Assembly: GCF_002234675.1 (NCBI RefSeq)
Contig: NC_019872.2
Span: forward strand, 15,373,950 to 15,437,949
DNA length: 64,000 bases
Reading direction: 5' to 3'
DNA from: Oryzias latipes
Lineage: Eukaryota > Chordata > Actinopteri > Beloniformes > Adrianichthyidae
Shown: piece after piece, positions 1 to 11,235 of the stretch
Numbering within the stretch: position 1 is the first letter of the stretch
Layout of the letters: every line of letters begins with the position of its first letter
Position numbers and translations under genes: made by a program
Notes under the pieces: model-generated
The model's input: only the letters and a program-made list of their open reading frames with translations
What the model was told of the DNA's origin: nothing
Databases searched by the model: none

Positions 1-202
1 TGTGTTTTCCCAATAAGAACCTGCAAGCATTAGAAACTAAGAACACCGGCATTCAGAATTGCATCCTGACTGTTGTGATTTGAAGCACTTTCTTCAACTT
101 AACCTGAGACTGCATTCCTGTAGATTCTCAGGGGGCTACAAGGGTAAAAATGTTTGTAACCATATCCAGTTCATTACTTTTTTATGATCTCTTTGTCTTC
201 AG

Positions 203-385
203 GTTTTCTGTCAGCATGAGGATCTCCATGGTGATGACTTGCATGAGTACGGTGGCCTGGAGTTCCCGCAGATCAACTACAGTCGATGTAACACCAAACC
301 ATATCGGTACTTCTATGGATGTGGCTTTAGACACATGGTGGGCGACTCTCTTCTCAAGGTGGACCTGCAGGACAAGACTTTGAAG
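203..385 (+). CDS. bco2: bco2, third-from-last coding exon (partial gene)
   Basis: This 61-codon exon encodes part of beta-carotene 9',10'-oxygenase, the non-haem iron enzyme that cleaves carotenoids and xanthophylls off-centre (in vertebrates a mitochondrial enzyme). It is flanked by an AG acceptor after a pyrimidine run (191-202) and a GTATGT donor at 386, and both ends are phase 0. The translation contains [20 protein letters not shown] and GDSLLKVDL, which I recognise as the C-terminal part of the carotenoid oxygenase beta-propeller in BCO2 rather than BCO1 or RPE65. The exon joins in frame to 3643-3753. The gene begins upstream of the window, so only about the last 136 of roughly 550 residues are visible. 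Teleosts carry more than one bco2 paralogue and I cannot say which this is. Confidence 0.93.
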
Positions 386-1030
386 GTATGTGGGGGAAGA
401 ACACAACTCCCTTCAGGTGTCATGTAGTCTGTGTCACATAAAGGCTAGAAGAGTTAAGGTAACTTAAAATAGACTCAAATGCTAAAAACTTTAGTTTAGT
501 TTAGAATAAAAATTTGAAATGGGATGAAAAAAATAGATTTTTATTGTTTTGTAGAGTATATTTACAAAGAAGCTGGTGATATTTTACCCTTGAACATGAC
601 TCCATCGACTTTTTTTACTCCAAGAGTTGTGATTTATTAATGTGTTGTTGGTTTTTTGGACTCCCAGATCATAAGTGCTTAAATTCACAGAGATATTTGG
701 AGCAAACAGTGACAATGCAGACCAACATCAGTGCCCCCCTATCCCTCTTTATCTACAACCAATTCAAATTGTGCTTTAGCCTGGCCAACCATAAATGCAA
801 CCTGATCACATGACCAGGGGCCGTCAGCATCAGAGGTGCCAAATCATGCCAATGAAACATGCAAGAGATGCAAAAAATGTGCAGAAAAAGGCTGACTTGC
901 ACAAATGAGCTACTTTGACAGTTTAGTCGTAAATTATATCAGTCCACCTTATGGTGACTGATGAGTTCCTGCTTTTCTACTGAAACGCTTCCTTGAGCTT
1001 CCATTATTGGCTAGTTGTTTATTGCCATTA
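386..1030 (+). other. bco2 intron, 5' part
   Basis: This is AT-rich intronic sequence following the GTATGT donor. I see no exon, RNA gene or clear repeat in it. The intron runs from 386 to 3642 and is enlarged by the transposon insertions annotated separately. Confidence 0.8.
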
Positions 1031-1068
1031 GGGTTGTGCCGATGGACGATGGTGATGGCTGACTGACA

Positions 1069-1746
1069 GGCTGCTGTAGTGCTGTTGGCCCCCTGGACCC
1101 CTCAGATGCTCCGTTCATTAGAGATCTTGGGGTAAACCTTGACAGACATTTTAAATTTGACAGGCAGGTCAGTGTTGTAGTCCAGTCTAGTTTTTATCAC
1201 TTGAGGCTAATTAGCAAAGTCAAGCCATATCTTCCTCCTCACGCTTTGCAACAAGTGATTCATGCTTTGATCTTTTCCAGACTGGACTACTGTAACTCTC
1301 TCTACAGTGGTATAGATCAGTCTCTGCTCCGCCGCCTCCAGCTGGTTCAAAATTCAGCGGCCCGCCTGTTAACGGGGACCAGACGGTGTGAGCATATAAC
1401 ACCGATATTACGCTCACTTCATTGGCTGCCTGTGTCTTTTAGAATTACTTTTAAGATTTTGCTTTTGGTTTTTAAATGTCTGAATGGTCTGGCACCTCAG
1501 TATCTTTCTGAGCTTCTGCATGTTTATCGTCCTTGTCGAGTCCTTAGGTCTGAAGATCAAATGCTTTTAGCGGTTCCCAGGACTCGGCTTGTGACTCGGG
1601 GAGACAGAGCCTTTTCAGTTGCAGGTCCTAAACTCTGGAATGCTCTCCCTTTTTCTGTGAGGTCTGCCAGAACTGTCAGTAATTTTAAGACTCTTTTAAA
1701 AACACATCTTTTTACTCAGGCTTTTAACTCCAGTGAGCATATCTAG
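1069..1746 (+). pseudogene. LINE ORF2 C-terminal fragment (reverse transcriptase thumb region)
   Basis: One open frame of about 225 codons runs without a stop to TAG at 1744-1746. It carries the motif chain typical of the region after the polymerase palm in L2/CR1-like proteins: IRDLGVNLD, then SRLDYCNSLYSG, LQLVQNSAARLLTG, RSLHWLPV and GPKLWNALP. The catalytic FADD box and the endonuclease domain are absent because of the 5' truncation, so the product cannot be active. The uninterrupted frame suggests a fairly young insertion compared with the broken L2 copy at 18.8-19.6 kb. Confidence 0.85.
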
Positions 1747-1959
1747 TGGGCCAGCTTGTTCATTGTTCATTTTATTAATCTTATTCTTTTATTGTTTTAT
1801 TGCTTTTATTGTTCAATTGATTTTATTGTTTTATTCCTATTGTTTCTTTATTGCATCGTATTGTTTGTGATTTTAGTTGATTTTATGTTAAGCACTTTGG
1901 TTGCCTTGGCTTTTATAAGTGCTATACAAATAATAAATTGATTGATTGATTGATTTGAT
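1069..1959 (+). mobile_element. 5'-truncated L2-type LINE
   Basis: This is a non-LTR retrotransposon fragment holding the end of ORF2, a 3'UTR of about 210 bp and a tail of ATTG repeats (about 1936-1956). The last unique sequence before the tail, TGCTATACAAATAATAA, is the usual form for teleost L2-clade 3' ends. The 9-mer TGACTGACA occurs at 1060-1068 and again at 1960-1968, directly bounding the element, and is a candidate target-site duplication. Truncation at the 5' end is the normal result of target-primed reverse transcription. The insertion is in the sense orientation within the bco2 intron. Confidence 0.85.
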
Positions 1960-2104
1960 TGACTGACATCACGATGGAGAGACACCATCTTGATGCAACG
2001 CCCCCACCACGCTGCGAGTCGACACCACAAACCGCGGTTACATGTGCAAAAAATCTTGATCGGATCAATGGTCGGATTAGAATTCAACCGTGTTCATGGG
2101 CCCA

Positions 2105-2800
2105 GAAAAATGTTTTCAGAATATAACAAACGTTGACATGGCTCACACTTCCGGTCGGAATAAATCATTCGCACATGCACAGTAGTGTTTGAAATACCGG
2201 AGGAGAAAATTAGTTCCGCTGAGAAGCTACATACATAGATATCTGACAGCTCTGTAATATACAAGACGATATTCTAAACGTGCTTTTATTACTGTTACGG
2301 TTATTATGAAGCGCCTGTTCGCTCATCATTTTAATTTAAATCTGTGTGGTCAGTGCTTTTTCTGTTGAAGAACAGAGCCGGAAGAAGCCAGGTCTAGGAG
2401 AGGCTAACACGCGCTAACAACATTAGCCTTTGATGAACATAAAATCCATGCGGGAAATGCTGCATCTAAATATGTGGGAATAACATCAGCCTTTATTTTG
2501 TCTGGAGACGACTGGAAACACAAATGTGTTTGTTTGACCGGTTTCTAAGGACTGAGCGACATTTCTGCTTTGAACAGCTCACACACCGCCGTCGGAGCTC
2601 TGCCCGGACACACACTTTTATCGGAAGACCCGGTTCTCCTGAGTTCGGTAGCTCGTTCACCTAGAGCTGCGGGACGGATCGCAGTCCGAAGTCTCCCACA
2701 CACGTAACAAAGCATCCTCCCTTCCCCTCAAACATAAAGTCCATCTGCTCTGCTCAGAGACACGGTCGCTCGGTCCACCGCTCCACTTGACTAATCAAGA
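2105..2800. promoter_or_regulatory. CpG-rich, promoter-like block inside the bco2 intron
   Basis: CpG dinucleotides are clearly denser here than in the AT-rich flanks. ETS-type sites are visible at 2147-2154 (ACTTCCGG) and 2378-2384 (CCGGAAG). No convincing reading frame or splice donor was found. It may be an alternative promoter or the internal part of an unrecognised DNA transposon contiguous with the hAT-like sequence at its left; I cannot decide between these. Confidence 0.3.
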
Positions 2801-3642
2801 GCAGGAGCGGACTACTTCTTTTCTATTTTGTTTGTTATTTTCTTATTTTTTTTGTAAAAGTCACTTCCCTCAGTTTATACTGGATCATCGTGGATAAGTC
2901 ATTAGTTGGGAAATAAAATAAATAAAGTAATAAAATGAAATGCCGAATAATAATTATATAATAAAGAAAAATTCAAAATACACCCCCCCCCATTGATATC
3001 ATCTTCCATCCCAATGGTTTACTGCAAACCATCAACCAACCTTCAAACCTTCATTGCCATTGTGCTGAAGTTGAGTTCAAGTCTTAAAGAGTGTTATTTA
3101 CTTGGGTTTATATCACTTAAAAGATCTGGTAGAAAAGGTGTAAATATATTGTTAAAGGGACTCCAAGGCTGCGTGGCCAGGAGCCTCCTGGGGATCTTCA
3201 TTTTGTAAATGTCTGCAAATATAAATGTTAACTGAAAACAAAAGGTCTTAACTTTTGTCAACATCTGCTGGAGTGGGAAGAAATATTTTTAGCAACATCT
3301 GAAAAGTCTGAGGTTTCTTTAGTCTGAATTTAGCTTTAAAAGAGCTACAATCACAGAAACAAGTCCACTAAGGAATATATTTATATTTCATTTATATATA
3401 TATATATGTATATTTTAATGTGTATCGTTTTTATTTTTAATCATAAAAATAGGGGCATTGTAATTTTGTCATTTGCAAGTAAGTTTCCTCTGCCACTAAT
3501 TAATTTTTTGTTATATTTAGACACATTTTTTTCTTAACGATATATTTACAGTACATGAGCTTCATAACTGCACTTTTTAACTTAGCAGGGGGTTCAATAA
3601 CTGAAATGACGAGCTGTAATTTGAAAATCTGGAAAATTGCAG
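2801..3642 (+). other. bco2 intron, 3' part
   Basis: This is AT-rich sequence with short homopolymers and a small TA run near 3395-3415. It ends with the AG acceptor at 3641-3642. No gene is seen in it. Confidence 0.8.
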
Positions 3643-3753
3643 GTGTGGCAGCTAAAGGGTTTCTATCCATCTGAGCCCATTTTCGTGCCATCACCTGAGG
3701 CAGTGGAAGAGGACGAGGGAGTCATCCTGTCTGTGGTTCTCACGCCCTCACAG
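3643..3753 (+). CDS. bco2: bco2, penultimate coding exon
   Basis: These 37 codons are flanked by an AG acceptor (3641-3642) and a GTATTT donor at 3754, phase 0 at both ends. The translation includes [13 protein letters not shown], the acidic run EEDEG and [10 protein letters not shown]. This forms one of the last propeller blades of carotenoid oxygenases and is closely BCO2-like. It joins in frame to both neighbouring exons with no frameshift or stop. Confidence 0.93.
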
Positions 3754-4070
3754 GTATTTGTAATAAGCCTAATGTCAATGAGAAAGTGATAACAAAATAA
3801 GATTTCTCATCAGGATAAATGAGTCTTTTAACTATAGAGTATGTGAATGTTTGTCAGGTTGGCACAGAGCTTTCTGCAAATTTCTAGATGTGCATTTTGT
3901 GCTAAACGAGTATTCTACCTTTTCCCTTTGAAGACAAAAGCTTTGTTGGTGATGGTTGCAGAGCCTGTGTCTCATGCAAAAAGGGGCCCTACAAAAGCAA
4001 AAGCTCGCTGACCCTTTTTTTGTTTATGAACTCAGTGGTTGTTAATACTGACGAGCAATTTTCCCTTCAG

Positions 4071-4187
4071 GATAAAGGAACTTTCCTCCTGGTTTTGGAT
4101 GCAAAAACATTCGAGGAGGTGGGAAGAGCCAACGTGCCTATTAACATCCCTTACGGCTTCCATGGCATCTTCACTGCCACATCATGA
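4071..4187 (+). CDS. bco2: bco2, last coding exon with stop codon
   Basis: The exon encodes 38 residues plus TGA (4185-4187) after a TTCCCTTCAG acceptor. It contains [12 protein letters not shown] and ends [13 protein letters not shown]. The histidine of the GFHG segment corresponds to the fourth iron-coordinating histidine conserved in the carotenoid oxygenase family, so the metal site is preserved in the visible part. The C-terminus has the normal length for BCO2. Nothing in the visible 136 residues suggests a pseudogene. Confidence 0.94.
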   Translation, partial: DKGTFLLVLDAKTFEEVGRANVPINIPYGFHGIFTATS

Positions 4188-4555
4188 AACTGTTCGGGCA
4201 TTCCTAAAAGTATTCTCATAAAGAACACAGTATTTTATCTTGAAGAAATAACCACTATATTTCTGCTGCATTTCCAGCTAAATAGGATGCAGTGATGAGC
4301 TGCTGCTTTTTAAACTGAATTCAAAAATAGCCTTTGTCTTGCTTTAATTTGACAGAATAGCCTTTGTCTTACTTTAATTTGACAAGTCGTCGTTGACAAC
4401 ATATTAAAGATGCCAAAGTTTTAGGTTCATATTACAAAGATTTAACTTTCAAATTAAGTATTTTTATGATTAATACTCTTGCATTGAATTTGTCCTTTTT
4501 TTTACAATTTTGTTGTATTTTTACATTCCCAATAAAATGTTATCAAAATACGTGT
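4188..4555 (+). terminator. bco2: bco2 3'UTR and poly(A) signal
   Basis: About 350 bases follow the stop codon to a canonical AATAAA at 4531-4536, with a GT-rich CGTGTGATGT element at 4551-4560. Cleavage near 4550 is expected. The UTR includes a 30-bp tandem duplication, annotated separately. Confidence 0.75.
4326..4384 (+). repeat. Two tandem copies of a 30-bp unit in the bco2 3'UTR
   Basis: The unit beginning AATAGCCTTTGTCTT occurs at 4326-4354 and again at 4356-4384. It has one G/A difference and one separating base. The near identity points to a recent slippage or duplication event within the UTR. Confidence 0.95.
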
Positions 4556-7315
4556 GATGTAAAATACTTTTTACTTGCTTTCTCGAGTATTCATTTACTG
4601 CTACAACCATTAACATTAATATAAATATAAAGAAAAAAAGATGTTTATATGGCATTTATTACTTAATAATAAAATTAGAATTTAACATTCAATGTCTGAA
4701 TTCTGACATTGGGTTGAGCTACTTCAAATTTTTATGTAAGAATCTTTTTTTTTTTTCATTAAGAGGTAGAGTAACTTTCAAAGAGGAAAAATAATAATTT
4801 CCTCTGAGGGGAATGTTAAAATAGACCCTTTACAAGTATTTCACTCACAAAGTTATACCAAAATTTAATTAACCAATATATTTATAAATATGTAGATATA
4901 TATGTCATATAAATATGTCATTTGTAGTTCTACTGTTGAAGCTTTAGTAAACCACTATACTTGGTAAGTTAGTGACTTTTATTTTATTGGCATCTGGAAA
5001 ACAGTCAAAATGTATTGTTTGGCATTTTATTAATTTTTGAAAGATAAACAATTAATTAAAAAGTACAGATTTTTAAACTTGAAAACAAATTATGTGCTAT
5101 ATGATTTGGGACCAGTCTCCCAGACAATTTAATGTATGTGAACATGTATGTGAACATTTAGGTCTTTATACAGGCAAAAAGGTATAAAAACAATGCACAG
5201 GCTCAGGGTGAGTTTTACTCAGTACAAAGTGAGAGTGGGAGGTGTAACCAGGAAGAGTCTTCTAATTGCAGAAGAAGACAACAGGAAAGGAACCACAGTT
5301 AAAAGAAAAAAAAAGAAAAAAACACATAAAGAATCCCCTTTTTTGTTTTAAACAGTCAATTCCACATATATCCACTAGAGGTCAGTGTTCAACAGTTTTT
5401 TGTGTTGTGGACGTTTGCAGTCTGGTCAGACTATACATGCGTCCATATTAGTAATTGTCTAAAAAAATAAAAAATTATAAAAAAGCACGTGTGCATTTGA
5501 AAATAAAAATGTAAAATAAAATAAAAATAAAAATTACTAGATGGGCACTGCTGCAGTCCTTCTGGGATGAGGAGTGCTCTTCTGATCCTTTCATATAACT
5601 GAACAAAGAGTTTTAGGCGAGGGGGGCATCTTTAAAAGAGGCACACTCTAAAAGGGGCAACCCGGCTAAAAGAGGCATCAAACCATGTGATCCTCCGACA
5701 AGGGGACCACCTGAAACCATGGGCCCACCCTGCCTCCCAAACACTCAGCAAACACTGGAGGGACCTGGAGCTCAACCTCAGATGTGTTTTTCCGTTGTAT
5801 GTGACCTTAAGAACTACATTTTGGGGACACTTAAGACAGCTTAAAGAGAAAAAAAAGGTAAGATGGAGAAAAAAAAGGTAAAAATATAATGCCAATGTTT
5901 AGAAAACAAAAATATGGGAAAAGGAAAGAACAAAAAAGGCGCATTAAAAACATTAATTTGGAACAATGAAAGACAAAAAGAAAGGAAGAAAGAAGCAGCT
6001 CCTCTTGCACTATTTATTTGGGCTGCGTGTGTGGCCAGAAAACAGATGCGAGTTTCTATGGTCGGGTTAACAAAGGACAGAAAGGAAACAAAACAAAACT
6101 GTGTGTGTGTGTTTCACAAAGGCAGTTAAAGCAACACAAACTCAACTTTTTGAAAAGGACACTAAATGAAACAGTTTTTTGCTAGAACAATTCAAATAAT
6201 TGCTGATGCTTTCAGCTGAGGCTGCAGGTGATGCTTCAGTACCATTTCTTTTCTAAAGAAAAAAAAGAATTAAAAAATGTCAACGGTGTTGCTGACTAAT
6301 GTTTTTGTTCAAGCTGAAGTTTTTAGTCTCCCATTGAGTTCTCATCCATGGTGTGAGATTTTTGCCCATATTAGCAAACATGTTAGCAAATACGGCATCA
6401 TTTCACAAAACAAAATCCAAAAACAAAATCCAAACTGAAGGACGTAAAGGAAAAAAACACTTACAATTTTCCGAATTTTTAAGCAGTTATGGAACTGCTG
6501 CTTAAACAACAAAAAGCTTAAACTTTTAAATCCATTTGAGTCAAGAACTTTATGAGTCTTGCAGAATGTCCGTATCCAGTTCATGTCTCAATTTGCTTGA
6601 AATGATTTTTTTTCTTCTTTTAAACGGAAACTACTGCTAAACAGCAGAGTATGTTCCTGTTTTAAGCTCCAATAAATAAATATTTTCCCAACTGAGCTGT
6701 TGTTCGTCTCTGAAAATTGAAAGAAAGCAGTGCAAACAGTGTTCTAGTACTCAACTGTCTCTGTAATTAAAAAAAAAAGTTTTTCTCAAATGTGGAAATA
6801 AAGGTTCCCTGACATTGCCGTGGCCTATTATTTTTACAGATTTCTTTTATAAAACAAAGCAGCTTCTCTGCTTTTAGCCATGAGGGGTAAGATTTCCTCT
6901 CCTGCAGCACTGACAGACATTTTATTCACTTGTTAAATGGCATTATCTTTTGATTAAATGTGAGTTTTAATTGGCATGGTAAATGTAGGTTTTGCATATT
7001 TTCCAAATTAAAAGAGTAATGGTGGGTGCTTTCTTATTTTTTAGATTACAGCTCTGGTCGTTTTGGGGGGCTTAGCAGTCAAGGTGCTGGTTTCTGAAGG
7101 TCTGAAGGCATCAGTGGAGACATTTCAGAATGTTTTTAACGATGATATTGTGAGATGGCTCTTTTCTTATGTTCTGAAGCATTTCATTTTGAAAAATTGT
7201 GAAAAATGTAAATTTTATCACTGGAGAACCTTAAATTAAACAAAAATGTGATTAATTTTTGTAAAAGACATTGAGACATTTTAAATAAAAACTGATATAA
7301 TAATATTAGTGGTAC
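4556..7315. other. Intergenic sequence downstream of bco2
   Basis: This is AT-rich DNA with many A and T runs. Near 5640-5680 there is a small local redundancy (AAAGAGGCA / AAAGGGGCA / AAAGAGGCA). Short open frames occur on both strands, but none shows a family motif or plausible splice structure. No gene is supported. Confidence 0.6.
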
Positions 7316-7374
7316 TAGTAGTAGTAGTAGTAGTAGTAATAGTAAAAGTGATAGTAGTAGTGGTAGTAGTAGTG
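7316..7374. repeat. Imperfect (GTA)n trinucleotide microsatellite
   Basis: A run of GTA/TAG triplets is interrupted by AAT, AAA and GTG variants. Confidence 0.95.
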
Positions 7375-8800
7375 AAAAGGGTGTAACATGAACAGCAATA
7401 ACCTTCCTTCAATAGTCTGTTACAGTTGAGTAATTAAGTTTTTGTCCCAGATGTTGGATCTAGATGTGCCCTGTTCCTGTGACAGGCGTGTGCAGAAACC
7501 TGCTGCCTGTACATCCATGTACAGTAGTGGTGTGTGCGAACATTCATGAGCATCATTTTGCCTCCGTGCATGACAGCGCGGCTTCCCCCAACCCCTGGCA
7601 CGGCATATCAACACAGCACAAAAAAATCTGCTGCAGCCTTTTCAACATATCCATCCTGATTCATGTTAACCCATAAAACATGTCTGACATATTAATCAGG
7701 TCTGCTTGTGGGGGTAGCTTTACTATTCAGGGGAGGCCTCTCATTGGGCCATCTTATGCATCTGAGTGGCCAATAAGAGAAGACTGAATCTTTCCTCTCC
7801 TAGCAACAAGAGTCGTTTTCCCCTCTGAGACGTACAATCAGCTAACTGAGAGTCTTAATTTTACACTATGAATAAATGCATGTTTGCAGCTTTGCAAAAC
7901 AAAACAAAAAAATCATATTCATTCTTCTCCACAATCAGGGAATCACTTAGTGATTCTCTGCTGGTTCTCCCCCTCCATCTTGTCTGAACGCTATGTCTCC
8001 AAGTGTATTCAGTTGGCTCCTGTATAACCATCTTAAAGGAACAGACCTGCATATTTAAGTTTTTGTGGCTGTGTGTTCACAGACAGTGGGGAATGGTCTG
8101 CACTCACTGACTTTCTGAGCAGGGGGGCCTCTCTCAGGAGGGAAAAAGGAATACCTTGGCACAGAAACACCCTTTAGCCGGAGACGCTACCAACCCACTT
8201 GTATGAGCTTCCAACTCTGTAGGCATATTTTACGCACAGTCCAGCTTCAGACAAAACTACGTTTGTTCGAACAATTGAAAGAAAAAATAAATAAAAGACA
8301 GGGTTACATTTCTGCAGAATGCTACAATTCTACAAGCGATGATAAAAAAAAAACTCTAATTAATTAAAGGAAGGAAAATGTGCCTGTCTGATTTTTTACT
8401 GTAACCTTTCATAGCTGATCTCACACAGCACCTGTAACCAACGCGGGTTGTCCGACCCCTGACCCTGAATGCATTCCTTCCTGTTTGAAAGTTGTGGAGC
8501 ACATGTTGCATGTCAGTAGCAGCAACCACAAATATGCTGTGCCTCTTTTGCTTCACAGGCTTCATGCTATCTATCAGAAGCTAAGGTCAAACCCATTCTA
8601 ATATCCTTTTTAAAATATAAAATCTTTACTTGTATTTCTTTTCTGTGACCTGCTCAGCAAGCAATTGCAAAAGGTCTCTCTGGTTGCAATTAAATTAGTC
8701 AAGAAAGAAAGCTGTGGGAGGGAACATCTGAGGACAGGTTTCTACTCTCAAAATTCAAAAGTGTGTCTCGTGGGTCTGTGGAATTTGACGTGTAATTTTT
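7375..8800. other. Intergenic sequence, no gene seen
   Basis: This is mixed-composition DNA with short chance open frames. CCAAT-type pentamers occur near 7743 and 7771 without other promoter signals. Nothing is recognisable as a gene or named repeat. Confidence 0.5.
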
Positions 8801-8809
8801 AGGATCACC

Positions 8810-9480
8810 TGAAATTGTGGTTCACTTGCCAGACTCCTGGAATACAGCCGAACGGTGTTCTAGGGCCTTCATGGGGCAATTAAACAGGGACGCAGAAAGC
8901 ATCTGGCAGGTTGAGATGCAAATAATTAATCACCCACGTGACCCCCTGTCCTTTCAACATCTTCTGCTGAGTTTCTGGACAGTCCGGCAGCAGGAAGAAA
9001 AATCCCCCACAAAGCTCATTTAGCCAGTTTTCAATAAAGATGGACAAGGAGAAAGCGCTCTCCCTTTGAAGCGTGTTCCCTCCATCCTGGTTCTGCCCCA
9101 CCTCCTGTCCACCGGATTAAACCGTTACAGTAAGAGCAGCTTTTACACAAAACCGTTGTTCAGCCTTAAGCGACCCTTGCGCTCGTCGGACTTGCCCTCC
9201 TATGGAAGAATGCCGCTCATGGTAGTTTTCAATATTCCCTGGCCTTGTGTGCCCTCAGATTAGGTGATGCAGTGTTAACACAAGCTGACACTGCAGATTA
9301 GCCACAGACACGAGGAATGCCGCGGCCTTTTTGTGCCACGTGGACTCCAGCCAAAATGGCCTTTGGTTCGAATGGCCACAGAGAGCTGTGATAAACAGCT
9401 CCATGACAGGGAGGCTGCTCCTCATGGCTGTCTTTGTGTTTAGCGAGCTACTCTTTGACAAGAAAGCACCTCTGTTCATT
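8810..9480. promoter_or_regulatory. Candidate conserved non-coding (enhancer-like) block
   Basis: This is higher-complexity, non-repetitive sequence in an AT-rich surround. It contains a perfect POU octamer ATGCAAAT (8916-8923), a homeodomain-type TTAATCA two bases further on (8926-8932) and a CACGTG E-box (8935-8940). A second dense part lies at about 9255-9480. Open frames here are short and lack family motifs. The enhancer role is inferred from motif density only. Confidence 0.3.
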
Positions 9481-10743
9481 ATACAATTTGATATGAGAAC
9501 TTAATCTCTAACCCAAGCTTTGACCCCCAGATGTTATATATTAAACTTTTATAGGGAATACTGCATTATACCTGAGTTACTAAATATTTACTGATTCCAA
9601 ATATGCAATTTTATTTCTAATAAGCAGTGTTAGCATCTTTGGAAAAGCACAGTGTGTTAGTTTTAAGTTTAAAATGGCCAAAATAAACTGTAAACTGCAA
9701 AATAAAAATAATGCCCAAAAAAGCAGATTAAAGTGTTTAAAGACATAATTAATGTGACTGATTTTTTAAAAATGTGTTTGAACAAACCACGACTAAAAGG
9801 AATTAAAAAAAGACTGAAGTGGAATTGTCTGGTCAAATTTACAGCAACCATCAGGCATCGAGGTAGTGATATGAGAATTTGGGCTTGTGTTACAGCTATG
9901 AAACTTAAACACCTTGCATTGTCTTTAGTCTGCAGTAAGGTTCCAAGAGTTTTTCCACCTTGATTTGGAGAAAGTGCCATAAAAAAATAAAAGCTTTGCA
10001 GAAAGATATATTAAAAAACAACTACATAACAACATAACAAACTTAAGTAGCCCAGTAAACTGCAATAAATGTTTTACACACAAGCTTTATTGATGAGAAA
10101 ATAGCTACAGTTTTAAGAATTTAAAGTGTATCTGCCTTGGCAGATGTGGAAAAAATTACAATTTTACAGAGTTTAAATCAAGATCTTCTTTTATTTCGTT
10201 ATTATTGTTTTTTTTTTTAGATCAGTGTGATTTTAATGTTTACTTAGGTTGCTCTTAAGATTTTGAACTGTAATTCTCTGGGTGTTTTAAGAAAATCAGA
10301 ACAAATGTTGGAGGCCTTTTGGTCTTCGTGCCAGTAAAATCAGGGTTTGATCCCCATTTTGATCCTTTGTGGGCTCCACCTGGGCTGGCCTTCATCCCAG
10401 TTTCTGTTCATTGCTTTTATGAACTGAATTTTTAGGTGCAGCCAGGAGGCAGTGAGTCTTAAGTTTAGTCAACAAAAGATTTGGTTTGGGATTTTTGCAC
10501 AGTGAGGTCCTGTTTGCTTCAATGAGCGGGAACCACCAGCAGCAGTGGGGAGTTTAGAAACAGAGAACAATACAGGCAGGATGAAGATTAGAGGCTCAAA
10601 TGTGGACATCATGGTTCCCAGTCAGACAAAGGTTCTAGTGCTTGGGTTGGCAATGAGCTTAAATGAATTACTTTATGTGTCTAAAGCTCATTTTTACCAA
10701 TCAAAGAAAGATTGACAAGTGAAGGAGACTTTTGGAGGGGCCG
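9481..10743. other. Intergenic sequence, no gene seen
   Basis: This is AT-rich DNA. Overlapping open frames on both strands around 9669-9980 have no recognisable domain. Confidence 0.5.
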
Positions 10744-11235
10744 ATGCTACATTCACACCGGCCTCAGCAACGCACGTTCAAGCGATCACTTCTAATGAAA
10801 CGTAAACGCGCGTTTTGGGCTTACATGTTCAAAACTCTCCGTTCATGCGTTGTTCATGCCTTGCTAAACAAGTTTTTTTAATTCATTTTTGGGCTCTAAG
10901 AACGTGCAGTCATTGAACGCTTGCTTAAAGTTAAACCAGTTGAACTTTGACCGATCAGGGACCTGGATTTGGTAGTGAAGTATTGGTAGAGTTCTTTTTA
11001 ATTCACAGAAGTGCCAATGATTAGAAAGTCGATCATAGAGGAGGAATTAAAGATTGTAGTTTATGTCCAGCTGGGATTTTATGACACCAACTTTCAAACA
11101 TCGGAATGGAGCTGTGAAAGAAAAAACCAGGAGAAAGATTTGGGAGATATGCTCTAGTAACGGGTAGTGACAGGCCAGTGTAAACACCATGAACCTTTTT
11201 GAAGACACAACACATGCCCAGTGTAAATGTAGCAT
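10744..11235 (+). mobile_element. PIF/Harbinger-like non-autonomous element
   Basis: The ends form an inverted repeat: ATGCTACATTCACACCGG at 10744-10761 and its complement at 11218-11235 match at 16 of 18 positions. The element is 492 bp. The subterminal DNA is CpG-rich (ACGCACG, ACGCGCG), as in teleost Harbinger-type MITEs whose ends read ACATTCACACC. It encloses a small MADF-like frame, which fits this superfamily. I could not identify a clean 3-bp target duplication. Confidence 0.55.
11017..11157 (+). pseudogene. MADF-like fragment of a Harbinger accessory protein
   Basis: A 46-codon frame from ATG at 11017 to TAG at 11155 contains IIEEELKIVVYVQLGFYDTN followed by a basic and acidic stretch. 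This resembles the start of a MADF domain (a hydrophobic helix, then the LYDT-like turn), which PIF/Harbinger elements encode in their DNA-binding accessory protein. The conserved tryptophan-containing third helix is missing because the frame stops early. It is too short to be functional alone. Confidence 0.45.

Larger units (their letters stand above)
1031..2095. mobile_element. Old non-autonomous DNA element (hAT-like), split by a LINE
   Basis: The flanks of the LINE at 1069-1959, namely 1031-1068 and 1969-2095, share a GATGG/CGATGG-rich, CpG-containing character. The left part begins GGGTTGTGCCGATGGACGAT, which resembles the ends of teleost hAT-like MITEs. Removing the LINE and one copy of the 9-bp duplication restores a continuous stretch. 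The terminal inverted repeats and the right boundary are not clear, so the family call is tentative. Confidence 0.3.

Noticed and set aside
10440..10460. AGGCAGTG resembling the seed of the miR-34 family
   Set aside because: The flanking bases do not match a mature miRNA and no hairpin precursor is apparent.
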